DNA of 64,000 bases from assembly GCF_014857905.1 (NCBI RefSeq), contig NZ_JACYXE010000005.1, positions 62,001 through 126,000 of the forward strand, written 5' to 3'. Under the pieces are notes generated by a model that worked only from the letters and a program-made list of their open reading frames with translations, was not told the origin of the DNA and ran no database searches. Positions within the stretch are counted from its first letter, which is position 1. Each line of letters starts with the position of its first letter. Origin of the DNA: Agilicoccus flavus. Its GTDB lineage: Bacteria > Actinomycetota > Actinomycetes > Actinomycetales > Dermatophilaceae. Shown here piece by piece: positions 19,068-26,938 of this stretch. The translations under genes were made by a program, and so were the position numbers.

Positions 19068-19862
19068 GTGCGCATTGCTACGTGGAACTGCAACTCGATC
19101 CGATCCCGCGTCGACCGGGCCGTCGCCCTGCTCGAGCGGCACGACCTCGACGTGCTCGCCCTGCAGGAGACCAAGTGCAAGGACGAGCAGTTCCCCCTGC
19201 AGCGGTTCACCGACGCCGGGTACGAGGTCGCCATGCACGGCTTCTCGCAGTGGAACGGCGTCGCGATCGTCTCGCGGGTGGGGCTGGCCGACGTGAGCGT
19301 GGGCTTCGAGGGGATGCCGACGTTCGGCGAGCCCGACGCCGCCGCCGAGGCCCGCGCGCTCGGCGCGACGTGCGGCGGCGTGCGCCTGTGGTCGCTGTAC
19401 GTGCCCAACGGCCGCGAGCTCGGGCATCCGCACCTCGCGTACAAGCTCGCCTGGCTCGACGCGCTGCGGGCGGCGGGGTCGTCGTGGCTCGCCGCCGACC
19501 CCGACCTGCCGGTCGCGCTCATGGGTGACTGGAACGTCGCCCCCACCGACGACGACGTGTGGTCGACCGAGTTCTTCGAGGGCAAGACGCACGTGTCGCC
19601 GCCGGAGCGGGAGGCGTTCCGGGGGGTCGTCGACGCCGGATTCGCCGACGTGGTGCGGCCCTTCACGCCCGGGCCGGGGGTCTTCACGTACTGGGACTAC
19701 ACGCAGTTGCGGTTCCCGAAGAAGCAGGGGATGCGCATCGACTTCTGCCTGGGCTCGCCGGCGTTCGCGTCTCGCGTCGGCGGGGCGTTCATCGACCGCG
19801 AGGAGCGCAAGGGCAAGGGCGCGAGCGATCACGCGCCCGTCGTCGTCGAGCTGCAGCCGTGA
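19068..19862 (+). CDS. xthA: exodeoxyribonuclease III (AP endonuclease)
   Basis: ExoIII cuts DNA at abasic sites and removes 3' blocks in base-excision repair, using Mg2+. The 264-residue protein begins VRIATWNCNSIRSRV. It has the Mg-binding Glu in LALQETKCKDEQFP near 33, GDWNVAPTDDDVW near 150, DYTQLRFPKKQGMRIDFCL near 208 and the catalytic SDHAPVVVEL at the C-terminus. The GTG start is supported by the TAGGGT-N7-GTG arrangement. The next gene begins inside its stop codon. Confidence 0.95.
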   Translation: MRIATWNCNSIRSRVDRAVALLERHDLDVLALQETKCKDEQFPLQRFTDAGYEVAMHGFSQWNGVAIVSRVGLADVSVGFEGMPTFGEPDAAAEARALGATCGGVRLWSLYVPNGRELGHPHLAYKLAWLDALRAAGSSWLAADPDLPVALMGDWNVAPTDDDVWSTEFFEGKTHVSPPEREAFRGVVDAGFADVVRPFTPGPGVFTYWDYTQLRFPKKQGMRIDFCLGSPAFASRVGGAFIDREERKGKGASDHAPVVVELQP

Positions 19863-20716
19863 CCGGGGCCGGGCGCGGTCGCCTCCTGGGCGGGGCGCGG
19901 GCGGTGCGCGATCGCGTCATCGAGAGCGCCGAGAAGGGCATCTCGGAGGGCACCGAGGGCGGTCCCGAGGGCGACGACCGCGGTCCGCTCGTCCTCGTCA
20001 CGGGCGCGACCGGCGGGGTGGGCGGCGGCATCGTCGAGGCGTTCGTCTCGGCGGGCGCCCGGGTCGTGCTCGCCCATCGTGGGTCGCCCGACCGGGTCCG
20101 GGAGCTGGCCGACGCGCACGGCGAGGCCGTCGCGGGCGTCGTCCGCGCCGACCTGACGATCGAGGCCGACCGGGAGCGTCTCGTCGCCGAGTGCGAGGCG
20201 CTCGGCGGGGTCGAGGCGGCCGTGCTGGCCGCCGGGGTGCAGCCGGTGACGCCCCTGCGAGAGCTGAGGGCCGAGGACGTGCGGGCGATGTTCGAGGCCA
20301 ACGTCGTCGCGACGTTCGACCTCACCCGGCTGCTGGCCGGGCCGATGACGGCGCGCGGCGGCGGAGCGATCGTCGCGATCGCCTCGGTGGAGGGCCACCG
20401 CCCCGCCGTCGGTCACGCCCACTACGCGGCCGCCAAGGCGGCCCTGCTCATGCACGCCCGCGCCGCGGCGCTGGAGCTCGGGGCCGCGGGGATCCGCATC
20501 AACACCGTCTCGCCGGGCCTCGTGGACGACGGCGGCCTCGCCGACCGGTGGCCGGAGGGCCTCGCGAGCTGGACCGAGGCGGTGCCCCTGCGCCGCCCGG
20601 CCACGCCGCTGGACGTCGGTCAGGCGTGTGTCTTCCTCGCCTCCGACGCGGCGTCGTTCGTCACCGGCACCGACCTCGTCGTCGACGGCGGGATGTCGGC
20701 CGTCCCGGCCTGGTGA
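19859..20716 (+). CDS. short-chain dehydrogenase/reductase (FabG-like)
   Basis: A 285-residue SDR with an N-terminal extension of about 40 residues. The NAD(P) motif is VTGATGGVGGGI at about 45, followed by the catalytic Ser in IASVEGHRP, the YAAAKAAL motif at about 187, and the C-terminal FVTGTDLVVDGGMS typical of FabG-like oxidoreductases. The GTG start overlaps the xthA stop (GTGA), giving translational coupling, although a DNA repair enzyme and an SDR have no obvious shared job. Substrate unknown. Confidence 0.85.
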   Translation: MTGAGRGRLLGGARAVRDRVIESAEKGISEGTEGGPEGDDRGPLVLVTGATGGVGGGIVEAFVSAGARVVLAHRGSPDRVRELADAHGEAVAGVVRADLTIEADRERLVAECEALGGVEAAVLAAGVQPVTPLRELRAEDVRAMFEANVVATFDLTRLLAGPMTARGGGAIVAIASVEGHRPAVGHAHYAAAKAALLMHARAAALELGAAGIRINTVSPGLVDDGGLADRWPEGLASWTEAVPLRRPATPLDVGQACVFLASDAASFVTGTDLVVDGGMSAVPAW

Positions 20717-20905
20717 GTCCCGCGTACGCCCCGCGGGCGCCGAGCTGCACCGCCGGCGGGCCGTTCGGCGCAGTCCACCGCGCGACACGCCGCCGGCCGT
20801 GGGCCGCACACCGCGTGATGCACAGTGAACGGGCGCGTCACCGTGCGCGCATCCGCGACGGCGCCCTCACCGGCGTCGGGAGGACCCACGAGCAGGGAGA
20901 ACGGC

Positions 20906-22306
20906 ATGGACGTGAGCGCGACCGAGGGTTCCGAGCGGCGAACGCAGGCGAGCTCGCGAGCCGCAGTCGGCGCGACCGAGGATTCGGGTCGGCGCATCGT
21001 CGGCGGTCACGTGGTGACCATGGACGGCGCGGGTGGCGGAGCCGGCACCGTCCTCGCCGACGGCGAGGTGGCGTGGGACGCGGTGGGCACGTTGACCTAC
21101 GTCGGCCCGGCGCGCGGGCCGGCGGGGGCGGGTGACGTCGACGCCACCGGCTGCGTGGTCCTGCCCGGTCTCGTCAACGCCCACACCCACTCGGGCATGT
21201 CGATGCTGCGCGGCTACTCCGACGACTGCGACCTGCAGACCTGGCTGGGGCACGTGCGCGATTTCGAGGTCGGCATGAGCGCCCGCGACGTCGCTTCCGG
21301 GCTGCGCCTCGCCCTCCTGGAGATGGTGACGACCGGGACGACCGCGTTCGCCGACATGTACCACTGGGACGCCGACCTGCTGGCGATCGTCGCCGACGCG
21401 GGGCTGCGCGTCGTCGCCGCACCGGCGGTGTTCGACTACGACGACGTCGGCTACCCCGGCGCCGCCGGGCCGGACGGCACCGGCGTGCTCGCCGCGACGG
21501 AGGACCTCGCGCGGGAGTTCGCGGGCGACGACCACGTGCGCCTCGCCTTCGGCCCGCACGCGCCGTACACGTGCAGCCCGGAGCTCTACGCCGACGTCGC
21601 CCGTCGGGCCGCCCGGCTCGGGATCGGGGTGCACACGCACCTGTCCGAGACGCGCCACGAGGTCGACGTCTGCCGGGAGCGATTCGGGGTGACCCCGATC
21701 GCGCACGTCGAGCGGCTCGGGCTGTTCGAGGTCCCCGTCCACGTCGCGCACGCCGTGCACGCCACCCCGGAGGACGTGGCGATCCTCGCCGCGCGCGGGG
21801 CGAGCGTGTCGCACAACCCGGTGAGCAACCTCAAGCTCGGGGCGGGGGTGGCCCCGCTCGTCGCGCTGCGCGATGCCGGTGTGCCGCTCGCCCTGGGCAC
21901 CGACTCGGCGGCCAGCAACAACACCCTCGACCTGTTCGAGGAGATCAAGACGGCCCCTCTGCTGCAGCGCGGCGTGGCCGCGAGCCCCGACGTCGTGCTC
22001 GGTAGCGAGGCGCTGGCGTGGGCGACCACGGGCGGCGCGCGTGCCCTGGGTTTCGATCGTGCGGGCGCGTTGGAGGTCGGGAAGTGGGCGGACGTCGTGG
22101 TGGTCCGCGCCGACGGCCCGGCCGCGACGCCCCTGTACGACCCGGTCTCGTTCCTCGCCTTCGCGGCCCGGGGCTCGGACGTGCGCGACGTCGTCGTCGG
22201 CGGCCGCACCCTCGTACGGGACGGGCGGGCGCTCACCCTCGACGAGGACGCGATCCTCGACGCCGTCGCCCGCGCCGGCTACCGCCGCGCCCACGACGCG
22301 TCCTGA
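20906..22306 (+). CDS. amidohydrolase, MTA/SAH deaminase-like
   Basis: A metal-dependent TRZ/ATZ-family amidohydrolase of 466 residues, close in layout to 5'-methylthioadenosine/S-adenosylhomocysteine deaminases. It has the HTHSGMSMLRG metal-binding motif at about 92-102, HTHLSETRHEVD at about 243, HAVHATPED at about 280, VSHNPVSNLKLG near 304 and GTDSAASNNTLDLFEEIK near 331. It hydrolyses an amino group or a ring C-N bond of a purine, pyrimidine or triazine-type substrate. The ATG at 20906 has AGGGAGA five bases upstream. Residues about 10-22 (ERRTQASSRAA) are encoded by a copy of a repeat that is intergenic elsewhere, so the N-terminus appears to have been extended by repeat insertion. Confidence 0.85.
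   Translation: MDVSATEGSERRTQASSRAAVGATEDSGRRIVGGHVVTMDGAGGGAGTVLADGEVAWDAVGTLTYVGPARGPAGAGDVDATGCVVLPGLVNAHTHSGMSMLRGYSDDCDLQTWLGHVRDFEVGMSARDVASGLRLALLEMVTTGTTAFADMYHWDADLLAIVADAGLRVVAAPAVFDYDDVGYPGAAGPDGTGVLAATEDLAREFAGDDHVRLAFGPHAPYTCSPELYADVARRAARLGIGVHTHLSETRHEVDVCRERFGVTPIAHVERLGLFEVPVHVAHAVHATPEDVAILAARGASVSHNPVSNLKLGAGVAPLVALRDAGVPLALGTDSAASNNTLDLFEEIKTAPLLQRGVAASPDVVLGSEALAWATTGGARALGFDRAGALEVGKWADVVVVRADGPAATPLYDPVSFLAFAARGSDVRDVVVGGRTLVRDGRALTLDEDAILDAVARAGYRRAHDAS
20933..20969 (+). repeat. copy of the 53-bp repeat inside a coding region
   Basis: GAGCGGCGAACGCAGGCGAG, then CTCGCGAGCCGCAGT, matches the unit of the array at 10741-10887 almost base for base. It is read in frame as part of the amidohydrolase N-terminus. 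The phrase GCGCGACCGAGG flanks it on both sides (20916 and 20970), which may be a target duplication or part of a second unit. Confidence 0.8.
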
Positions 22307-22319
22307 CCGACCGGTCCAC

Positions 22320-22960
22320 ACACCCCATCTCTTGGGCCCCGGCCACCCCGGCCCGGTCACCCGGTTCGGACCCGATCGACCTCCGACACTCGATGCACCA
22401 CGTCGACGATGACGGCCCGCCGAGCAGCCGGGCGGCACGGCCGACGTCGCCCTGACGTGCCGACACCACGGCGGACCCGCCCCACCGCAGAAAGACCCGC
22501 CCCACCGCAGCACAACGTTGCCCGCGATCGTCGACGCCGCCGCTCGCTCCCGACCCGACCCGGCCATCCGGTCCGCACCCGACCGACCTCCGACACTCGA
22601 CGCACCACATCGACGAGGGCGGCTCGCCGAGCAGCCAGGCGGCACGGCTGACGTCGCCTTTCCTTGCCCGACGCCGCGGCGGACCCGCCCCACCGCAGAA
22701 AGACCCGCCCCACCGCAGCACATCGTCGCCCGCGATCGTCGACGCCGCCGCCCACTCCCGACCCGACCCGGCCATCCGGTCCACGCCCGATCACCCTCCG
22801 ACTCTGGACGCGCACGTCGACGAGGACGGCAAGCCGGTGCAGCCGGGCGGCACGGCTGACGTCGCCTTTCCTTGCCCGACGCCGCGGCGGACCCGCCCCC
22901 GGCCCCAGGACAGCGTTGCCCGCGATCGTCGACGTCGCCACCCACTCCCCCCATCGGTGC
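22320..22960. repeat. three imperfect ~208-bp tandem repeats, non-coding
   Basis: Landmarks recur with a period of 207-208 bp: CTCCGACACT at 22381 and 22588 and its variant at 22796, and CCCGCGATCG at 22521, 22729 and, with a shorter third unit, 22919. Inside the units a 20-bp module (GACCCGCCCCACCGCAG plus 3) is itself doubled. The frames opened by the repeat change from unit to unit, so I see no gene here. It begins right after the amidohydrolase stop. Confidence 0.85.
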
Positions 22961-23173
22961 GCGCACGGCCACGACCTCACCCCCCACGGCTCCTGACCGA
23001 CTCGAGGAGCGACTCGGCCCCGACGCATCGGGCCCGGTTCACGTGCCGCGGGGGCTGCGCCACCCGCTCCGACCGAGCCCGTCCCGTCCCGGCGCGGACG
23101 GCGCCCGACACCTCCGCGACCATCGAGCGCAGCGCGCATCACGACGGGCCCGACAGTCAGGGCGGTCGAGGCA

Positions 23174-23291
23174 GGGAGTTTTCACGACAACTGCACTGCC
23201 AATGCTCGACGCTCCCACGTCGATGCTGGTCAGGGGCCCGGCTGATCCGCGACTCACCCATTGGCAGTGCAGTTCGCGTGAAAACTCTCCC
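23174..23291. repeat. 118-bp element with long inverted arms
   Basis: The left arm 23174-23204 and right arm 23259-23291 pair over about 31 bp with one 2-nt insertion and one mismatch pair. The arms contain GTTTTCACG and AACTGCACTGCCAATG, markedly richer in A/T than the surroundings. The spacer is 54 bp. No ORF is inside. It may be a MITE or a structured RNA gene. Confidence 0.8.
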
Positions 23292-23350
23292 GCCGGGTCG
23301 CCCGTTCGGGCCGCGGCCTCCCCCGCTCCCACCCCGAGCCGGCGCCCGGG

Positions 23351-23414
23351 TGGTGAGATGTCACTCGCTACCGTGCCCTCGCGCCGATCGACGGTCATTC
23401 GTGCGATCTCACCA
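23351..23414. repeat. 64-bp palindromic element, copy 1
   Basis: TGGTGAGAT at the left end pairs with ATCTCACCA at the right end. A related copy starts 113 bp further on at 23464. Confidence 0.7.
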
Positions 23415-23463
23415 GGCGTCACCGCGCCCCGGTGAACTTCCTCCACCCGCGCCGGCGTCCGGA

Positions 23464-23527
23464 TGGTGAGATATCACTCGGTACCGGACCCGTGCGCCCG
23501 AGCGTCGGTCACTCGCGCGATCTCACG
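23464..23527. repeat. 64-bp palindromic element, copy 2
   Basis: TGGTGAGATATCACTCGGTA at the left and GCGATCTCACGA at the right repeat the plan of the copy at 23351. The right arm overlaps the stop codon of the GNAT-cupin gene, so the hairpin could end its transcript. Confidence 0.7.
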
Positions 23528-24491
23528 ATGTGGTGGGGGTGAGGTCCCTGATCCGGGACTCCGCCGCCGGGTAGCGGGCGACGAGCGCGGCGCGGTCGCC
23601 CAGCTCGAAGCCGGACCAGTCGAACGGCGGGGACATCGTCGTCCCGATCAGGGTCCGGTCCCCGAGAGGCGACGAGCCCTGCCACGTGCCGGCCGGGACC
23701 ACCACGCACGGCCGCTGGCCGGCGGTGACGTCCGGCCCGAGGACCGGTTCCCGCACGCCGCCGTCGGCGTCCAGGAGCAGCAGCCGCAGCGGCGCTCCCG
23801 CGTAGTGGTGGTAGACCTCGGTCGCGGCGAGCCGGTGCATCGCCGAGCACTCCCCCCGCTCGAGCAGGTAGTAGATGGCGGACATGTGCTCGTCGAGGTG
23901 ATGGCGGGCGAAACGTCCCCCCTCGTGCGGCAGCGGCTCGAGGCCGAGGTCGGCGACGATGCGGTCGACGTCGGACCCGCTGGACACCGCCGGGGAGCCG
24001 ACCGGCCGCTCCCAGAGCGTGACGACGGAGCGCACCCCTTCCGTCTCGTACGGCCGCACCTCCCCGGTCGGCCGATAGCCGCACGCGTGCCAGAACGGTT
24101 CGGCGCCGGCCGCGTTCGCGGCCACGACGCCGAGCCGCATGGTCGTCGCGCCCCACCGGCGAGCCAGCCGCACCAGGTCCTCGTGCAGGGCGCGCCCCGT
24201 CCCGCGCCCCTGCCGGTCGCCGCGGACCAGCAGCAGCCCCACGTAGGCGACGCCCGTGCGGGGGAACCCTCGGACGAGGTCCGCGACACCGACGAGCTCT
24301 CCGCCCTCGAACCGCCCGAGGACCACCTTGGCGTCGGCGTCAACACCCGGGGGCCGCGACTCGAAGAGCTCCCGCACATCGGCCTCGGTCTGGCCACGGC
24401 CCGAGAGGCGCGCGACGTAGTCCGGCGTCGCGGCGAACAGCTCCGCCACGGCCGCCCGGTCCGCGAGCCCGAGGTGCCTCACCGTCATCAC
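23523..24491 (-). CDS. GNAT acetyltransferase - cupin_5 fusion protein
   Basis: A 322-residue two-domain protein. Residues 1-165 form a GNAT N-acetyltransferase with the acetyl-CoA loop VRGDRQGRGTGRALHEDLVR at about 88-107 and FWHACGYRPTGEVR at about 134. Residues about 175-322 form a cupin_5 (DUF985) domain, seen as RIVADLGLEPLPHEGGRFAR, SAIYYLLERGECSAMHRL, EVYHHYAGAPLRLLLL and PPFDWSGFELGD. Each part is a recognised stand-alone family; the fusion is unusual. A small-molecule acetylation coupled with binding or isomerisation of a sugar-like ligand is a guess only. Repeats lie on both sides of the gene. Confidence 0.85.
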   Translation of the reverse strand: MMTVRHLGLADRAAVAELFAATPDYVARLSGRGQTEADVRELFESRPPGVDADAKVVLGRFEGGELVGVADLVRGFPRTGVAYVGLLLVRGDRQGRGTGRALHEDLVRLARRWGATTMRLGVVAANAAGAEPFWHACGYRPTGEVRPYETEGVRSVVTLWERPVGSPAVSSGSDVDRIVADLGLEPLPHEGGRFARHHLDEHMSAIYYLLERGECSAMHRLAATEVYHHYAGAPLRLLLLDADGGVREPVLGPDVTAGQRPCVVVPAGTWQGSSPLGDRTLIGTTMSPPFDWSGFELGDRAALVARYPAAESRIRDLTPTTS

Positions 24492-24609
24492 GTCACGCTA
24501 GCGCCGCCCGGACCCCGGCCCGCCGCCGGAGGACTGCGAACCGGACGGCACGAGGCCGACGCCGTCACGACGGCCCGACCGCCTCGGGGCGCGAGTGAGG
24601 GGGCGCACC

Positions 24610-25065
24610 GCCCCGCTTCCAGCGGCGAACCGGTGATCACCCTCACCCGGTCGGACGACACGCACCGGTGGCCGCCGCCGACGGGCGAGACGGGCGAACC
24701 GCCTCCGTTTCGGCCCCGAGCCGGTGACCACCCCCACGCGGTCGGACGACACGCACCGGTGGCCACCGCCGACGCGTGAGACGGGCGAACCGCCTCCGTT
24801 TCGGCCCCGAGCCGATGTTCACCCTTACGCGGTCGGACGACAGGCGCCGGTGGCCACCGCCGACGCGCGAGACGGGTGAACCGCCTCCCCTCCGGCGGCG
24901 AGCCGGTGTTCGCCCTCACCCGGTCGGACGACAGGCGCCGGTGGCCGCCGCCGACGCGCGAGACGGGCGAAACGCCCCGCATCCGGCAGCGAACCGGTCA
25001 TCACCCTCACCGGTCGGACGACGGGCGCCGGTGGCCGCCGCCGCGACGAGACGTCGGCCGGCGTG
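24610..25065. repeat. five-copy 91-bp tandem repeat array
   Basis: The landmark CGGTCGGACGACA (or close variants) recurs at 24648, 24739, 24830, 24921 and 25011, a period of 91, 91, 91 and 90 bp. Each unit contains CGGTGGCCACCG, a perfect 12-bp palindrome, or the variant CGGTGGCCGCCG. The period is not a multiple of three and no consistent frame is kept, so it is not coding. It fills the gap between the GNAT-cupin gene and the thiamine operon leader. The non-repeat part at 24492-24609 shows nothing else. Confidence 0.88.
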
Positions 25066-25117
25066 AGAAACGAGTGGCTCCGACCTGATGCCAGGGCCGG
25101 ACGTGGCGCCCAGGCCC

Positions 25118-25123
25118 TAGAGT
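25118..25123 (+). promoter_or_regulatory. candidate -10 box of the thiamine operon
   Basis: TAGAGT lies about 10 bp before the start of the TPP riboswitch, the position expected if the transcript begins with the aptamer. Confidence 0.5.
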
Positions 25124-25129
25124 GGCTTC

Positions 25130-25200
25130 GACGCGGGGTGCCGGTCGCCGGCTGAGAACACACCCGTCGAACCTGATCTAGTTCGAACTAGCGAAGGGAC
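25130..25200 (+). promoter_or_regulatory. TPP riboswitch (THI element)
   Basis: The conserved aptamer pieces appear in order: GGGGTGCC (25135-25142), GGCTGAGAACACACCC (25150-25165) and GAACCTGATCTAGTTCGAAC followed by TAGCGAAGGGA. The 3' strand GAAGGGA is also the Shine-Dalgarno sequence for thiM, 7 nt before the ATG, so ligand binding should block translation of the operon directly. No separate terminator is seen. Confidence 0.95.
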
Positions 25201-25205
25201 GTCAC

Positions 25206-26027
25206 ATGTCGACGCCATCCCCTGCCTCAGCCGTCACGCCCGAGGCGATCGCGGCCGCCCTGGCCGCCCTGCGCGAGGGCAGCCCGCTCGTGCAGTGCCT
25301 GACGAACACCGTGGTGACGAACTGGACGGCGAACGTCCTGCTCGCCGCGGGCGCGGCGCCGGCGATGATCGACAACGAGCGCGAGGCGGCGGGGTTCGCG
25401 GGTGTCGCGAGCGGGGTCCTCGTCAACCTCGGCACCCTCCAGCCCGACACCGTGGCGGGCATGTTCCAGGCGGTCCACGGCGCCGACGGGGCGGGCACGC
25501 CCTGGGTGCTCGACCCGGTCGGTGCCGGCGCCGGCCTGCCGTGGCGCACCGACGTGGCGCGTGACCTCGTCGACGAGGGCGCGCCGGCGATCGTCCGCGG
25601 CAACGCGTCCGAGATCCTCGGCCTCACCGGCGGGCAGGGCGGGCGCGGGGTCGACAGCTCCGACCCCGTCGAGGCGGCCCTCGACGCGGGTGCGGGCCTC
25701 GCCCGCGAGCGCGGGTGCGTCGTCGCGATCAGCGGCCCGGTCGACCACCTCACCGACGGCGAGACCACGGTCCGCCTCGCCAACGGCCACCCGTGGCTCA
25801 CCGCCGTCACGGGCGTCGGGTGCAGCCTCGGCGGGCTCATGGCCGGGTTCGCCGGCGTCGTCGACGCCCCGCTCGTCGCGGCCGCCGCCGCGACGAGCCT
25901 GCTGTGCGTCGCCGCCGAGGACGCCGCCGAGGCCGCCACCGGGCCGGGATCGTTCGCCGTGGGCCTGCTCGACCGCCTCCACACCCTGAGCCCGGACGAG
26001 CTCGCCGCACGCGTCCGCCTCTCGTGA
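25206..26027 (+). CDS. thiM: hydroxyethylthiazole kinase
   Basis: ThiM phosphorylates the thiazole moiety 4-methyl-5-(2-hydroxyethyl)thiazole with ATP in thiamine salvage. The 273-residue ribokinase-fold protein shows [20 protein letters not shown] at about 28-47, LDPVGAGAG at about 100, and the catalytic/anion-hole region [19 protein letters not shown] near 199-217, all typical of ThiM. It is the first gene under the TPP riboswitch and its stop overlaps thiE by 4 nt. Confidence 0.96.
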   Translation: MSTPSPASAVTPEAIAAALAALREGSPLVQCLTNTVVTNWTANVLLAAGAAPAMIDNEREAAGFAGVASGVLVNLGTLQPDTVAGMFQAVHGADGAGTPWVLDPVGAGAGLPWRTDVARDLVDEGAPAIVRGNASEILGLTGGQGGRGVDSSDPVEAALDAGAGLARERGCVVAISGPVDHLTDGETTVRLANGHPWLTAVTGVGCSLGGLMAGFAGVVDAPLVAAAAATSLLCVAAEDAAEAATGPGSFAVGLLDRLHTLSPDELAARVRLS

Positions 26028-26836
26028 CCGGCCCGGCGACACCTCGCACCCGGGACGACGCCGCGGCGCAGACGTCGGCCCGACGCCCGGGCGGGCGCCC
26101 CGTCGACCCGTCGATCTACCTCGTCACCGACACCGCCCTGTGCGGAGAGGTCGGGGTCGCCGAGACGGCGCGCTCAGCCGTCGAGGGCGGGGTGAGCCTC
26201 GTGCAGCTGCGCGATCCGGCGGCCGGCGACGCCGAGCTCGTCACGCTCGGCCGGGACCTCGTGGCCGCGCTGGCCGGGACGGGGGTGCCGGTCGTCGTCA
26301 ACGACCGGGTCGACCTCGTCGCGGCCATCGGCGCCCAGGGCGCCCACGTCGGCCAGGGCGACACCCCCGTTGAGGAGGCGCGGGACATCCTCGGCGACGA
26401 GGGCCTGCTCGGCCTGTCGGTCCACACGGACGCCGAGCTCGACGCGGCGCTCGCCCTGCCTCCGGGCACGATCGATCTCCTCGGTATCGGACCCCTGCGG
26501 GCGACGCGGAGCAAGCTCGATCACGAGCCCGTGCGCGGCCTGGGCCACCTCGGGCACCTCGCGGCCCGGTCCCCGTGGCCGTGCGTCGCCATCGGCGGCG
26601 TGGGGGCGGCCGACGCGGCCGACCTGCGCACCGCCGGCATCGCCGGCATGGCCGTCGTCAGCGCGATCTGCGGTCGGCCCGACCCGCGCTCGGCGGCCGC
26701 GGCGCTGCACGCGGCGTGGACCGCTGCCGGCCGGAACGAGCCGGGCGAGGTCGCCCCGTCCCGTGAGGGCCCGCCCACCCCGCGCGCAGCCTGGACCCCC
26801 GCCCGCCGCAGCGAGCCACGCAAGGTCACGTCGTGA
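26024..26836 (+). CDS. thiE: thiamine phosphate synthase
   Basis: ThiE joins HMP-PP and thiazole phosphate to form thiamine phosphate. The 270-residue protein has [10 protein letters not shown] at about 31-40, [17 protein letters not shown] at about 57-73, [20 protein letters not shown] at about 89-108, [14 protein letters not shown] near 155 and [15 protein letters not shown] near 190. The GTG start overlaps the thiM stop. The last ~35 residues (after HAAWTAAG) lie outside the family fold and are encoded by a 68-76 bp tandem repeat that continues past the stop, so the C-terminus has probably been lengthened by repeat expansion. Confidence 0.94.
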   Translation: MTGPATPRTRDDAAAQTSARRPGGRPVDPSIYLVTDTALCGEVGVAETARSAVEGGVSLVQLRDPAAGDAELVTLGRDLVAALAGTGVPVVVNDRVDLVAAIGAQGAHVGQGDTPVEEARDILGDEGLLGLSVHTDAELDAALALPPGTIDLLGIGPLRATRSKLDHEPVRGLGHLGHLAARSPWPCVAIGGVGAADAADLRTAGIAGMAVVSAICGRPDPRSAAAALHAAWTAAGRNEPGEVAPSREGPPTPRAAWTPARRSEPRKVTS

Positions 26837-26935
26837 GACCCGCCGACCCCCGCGCACCCTGGACCGCCATCCGCCGCCGACAACCAGGCGAGGTCGCGCC
26901 GTGAGACCCACCGACCCCCGACCGACGAGGAGACG
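26715..26935 (+). repeat. three-unit repeat spanning the thiE stop
   Basis: TGGAC-anchored units start at 26716, 26792 and 26860 and share GCGAGGTCGC / GTGAGACCC and CCGACCCCC phrases. The first unit and most of the second are coding (thiE tail); the rest fills the gap before thiD. The units are diverged. Confidence 0.65.
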
Positions 26936-26938
26936 CCC

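Noticed and set aside
22233-23142. Minus-strand open frames across the 208-bp repeats giving repeated peptides such as VFLRWGGS
   Set aside because: The repeat period alternates between 207, 208 and a shorter unit, so the frame is not kept between copies. No ribosome binding site, no domain, and the frames run into the antisense of the amidohydrolase.
24610-25065. CRISPR array
   Set aside because: The whole 91-bp unit is repeated, without unique spacers between short identical repeats, and no cas genes are near.
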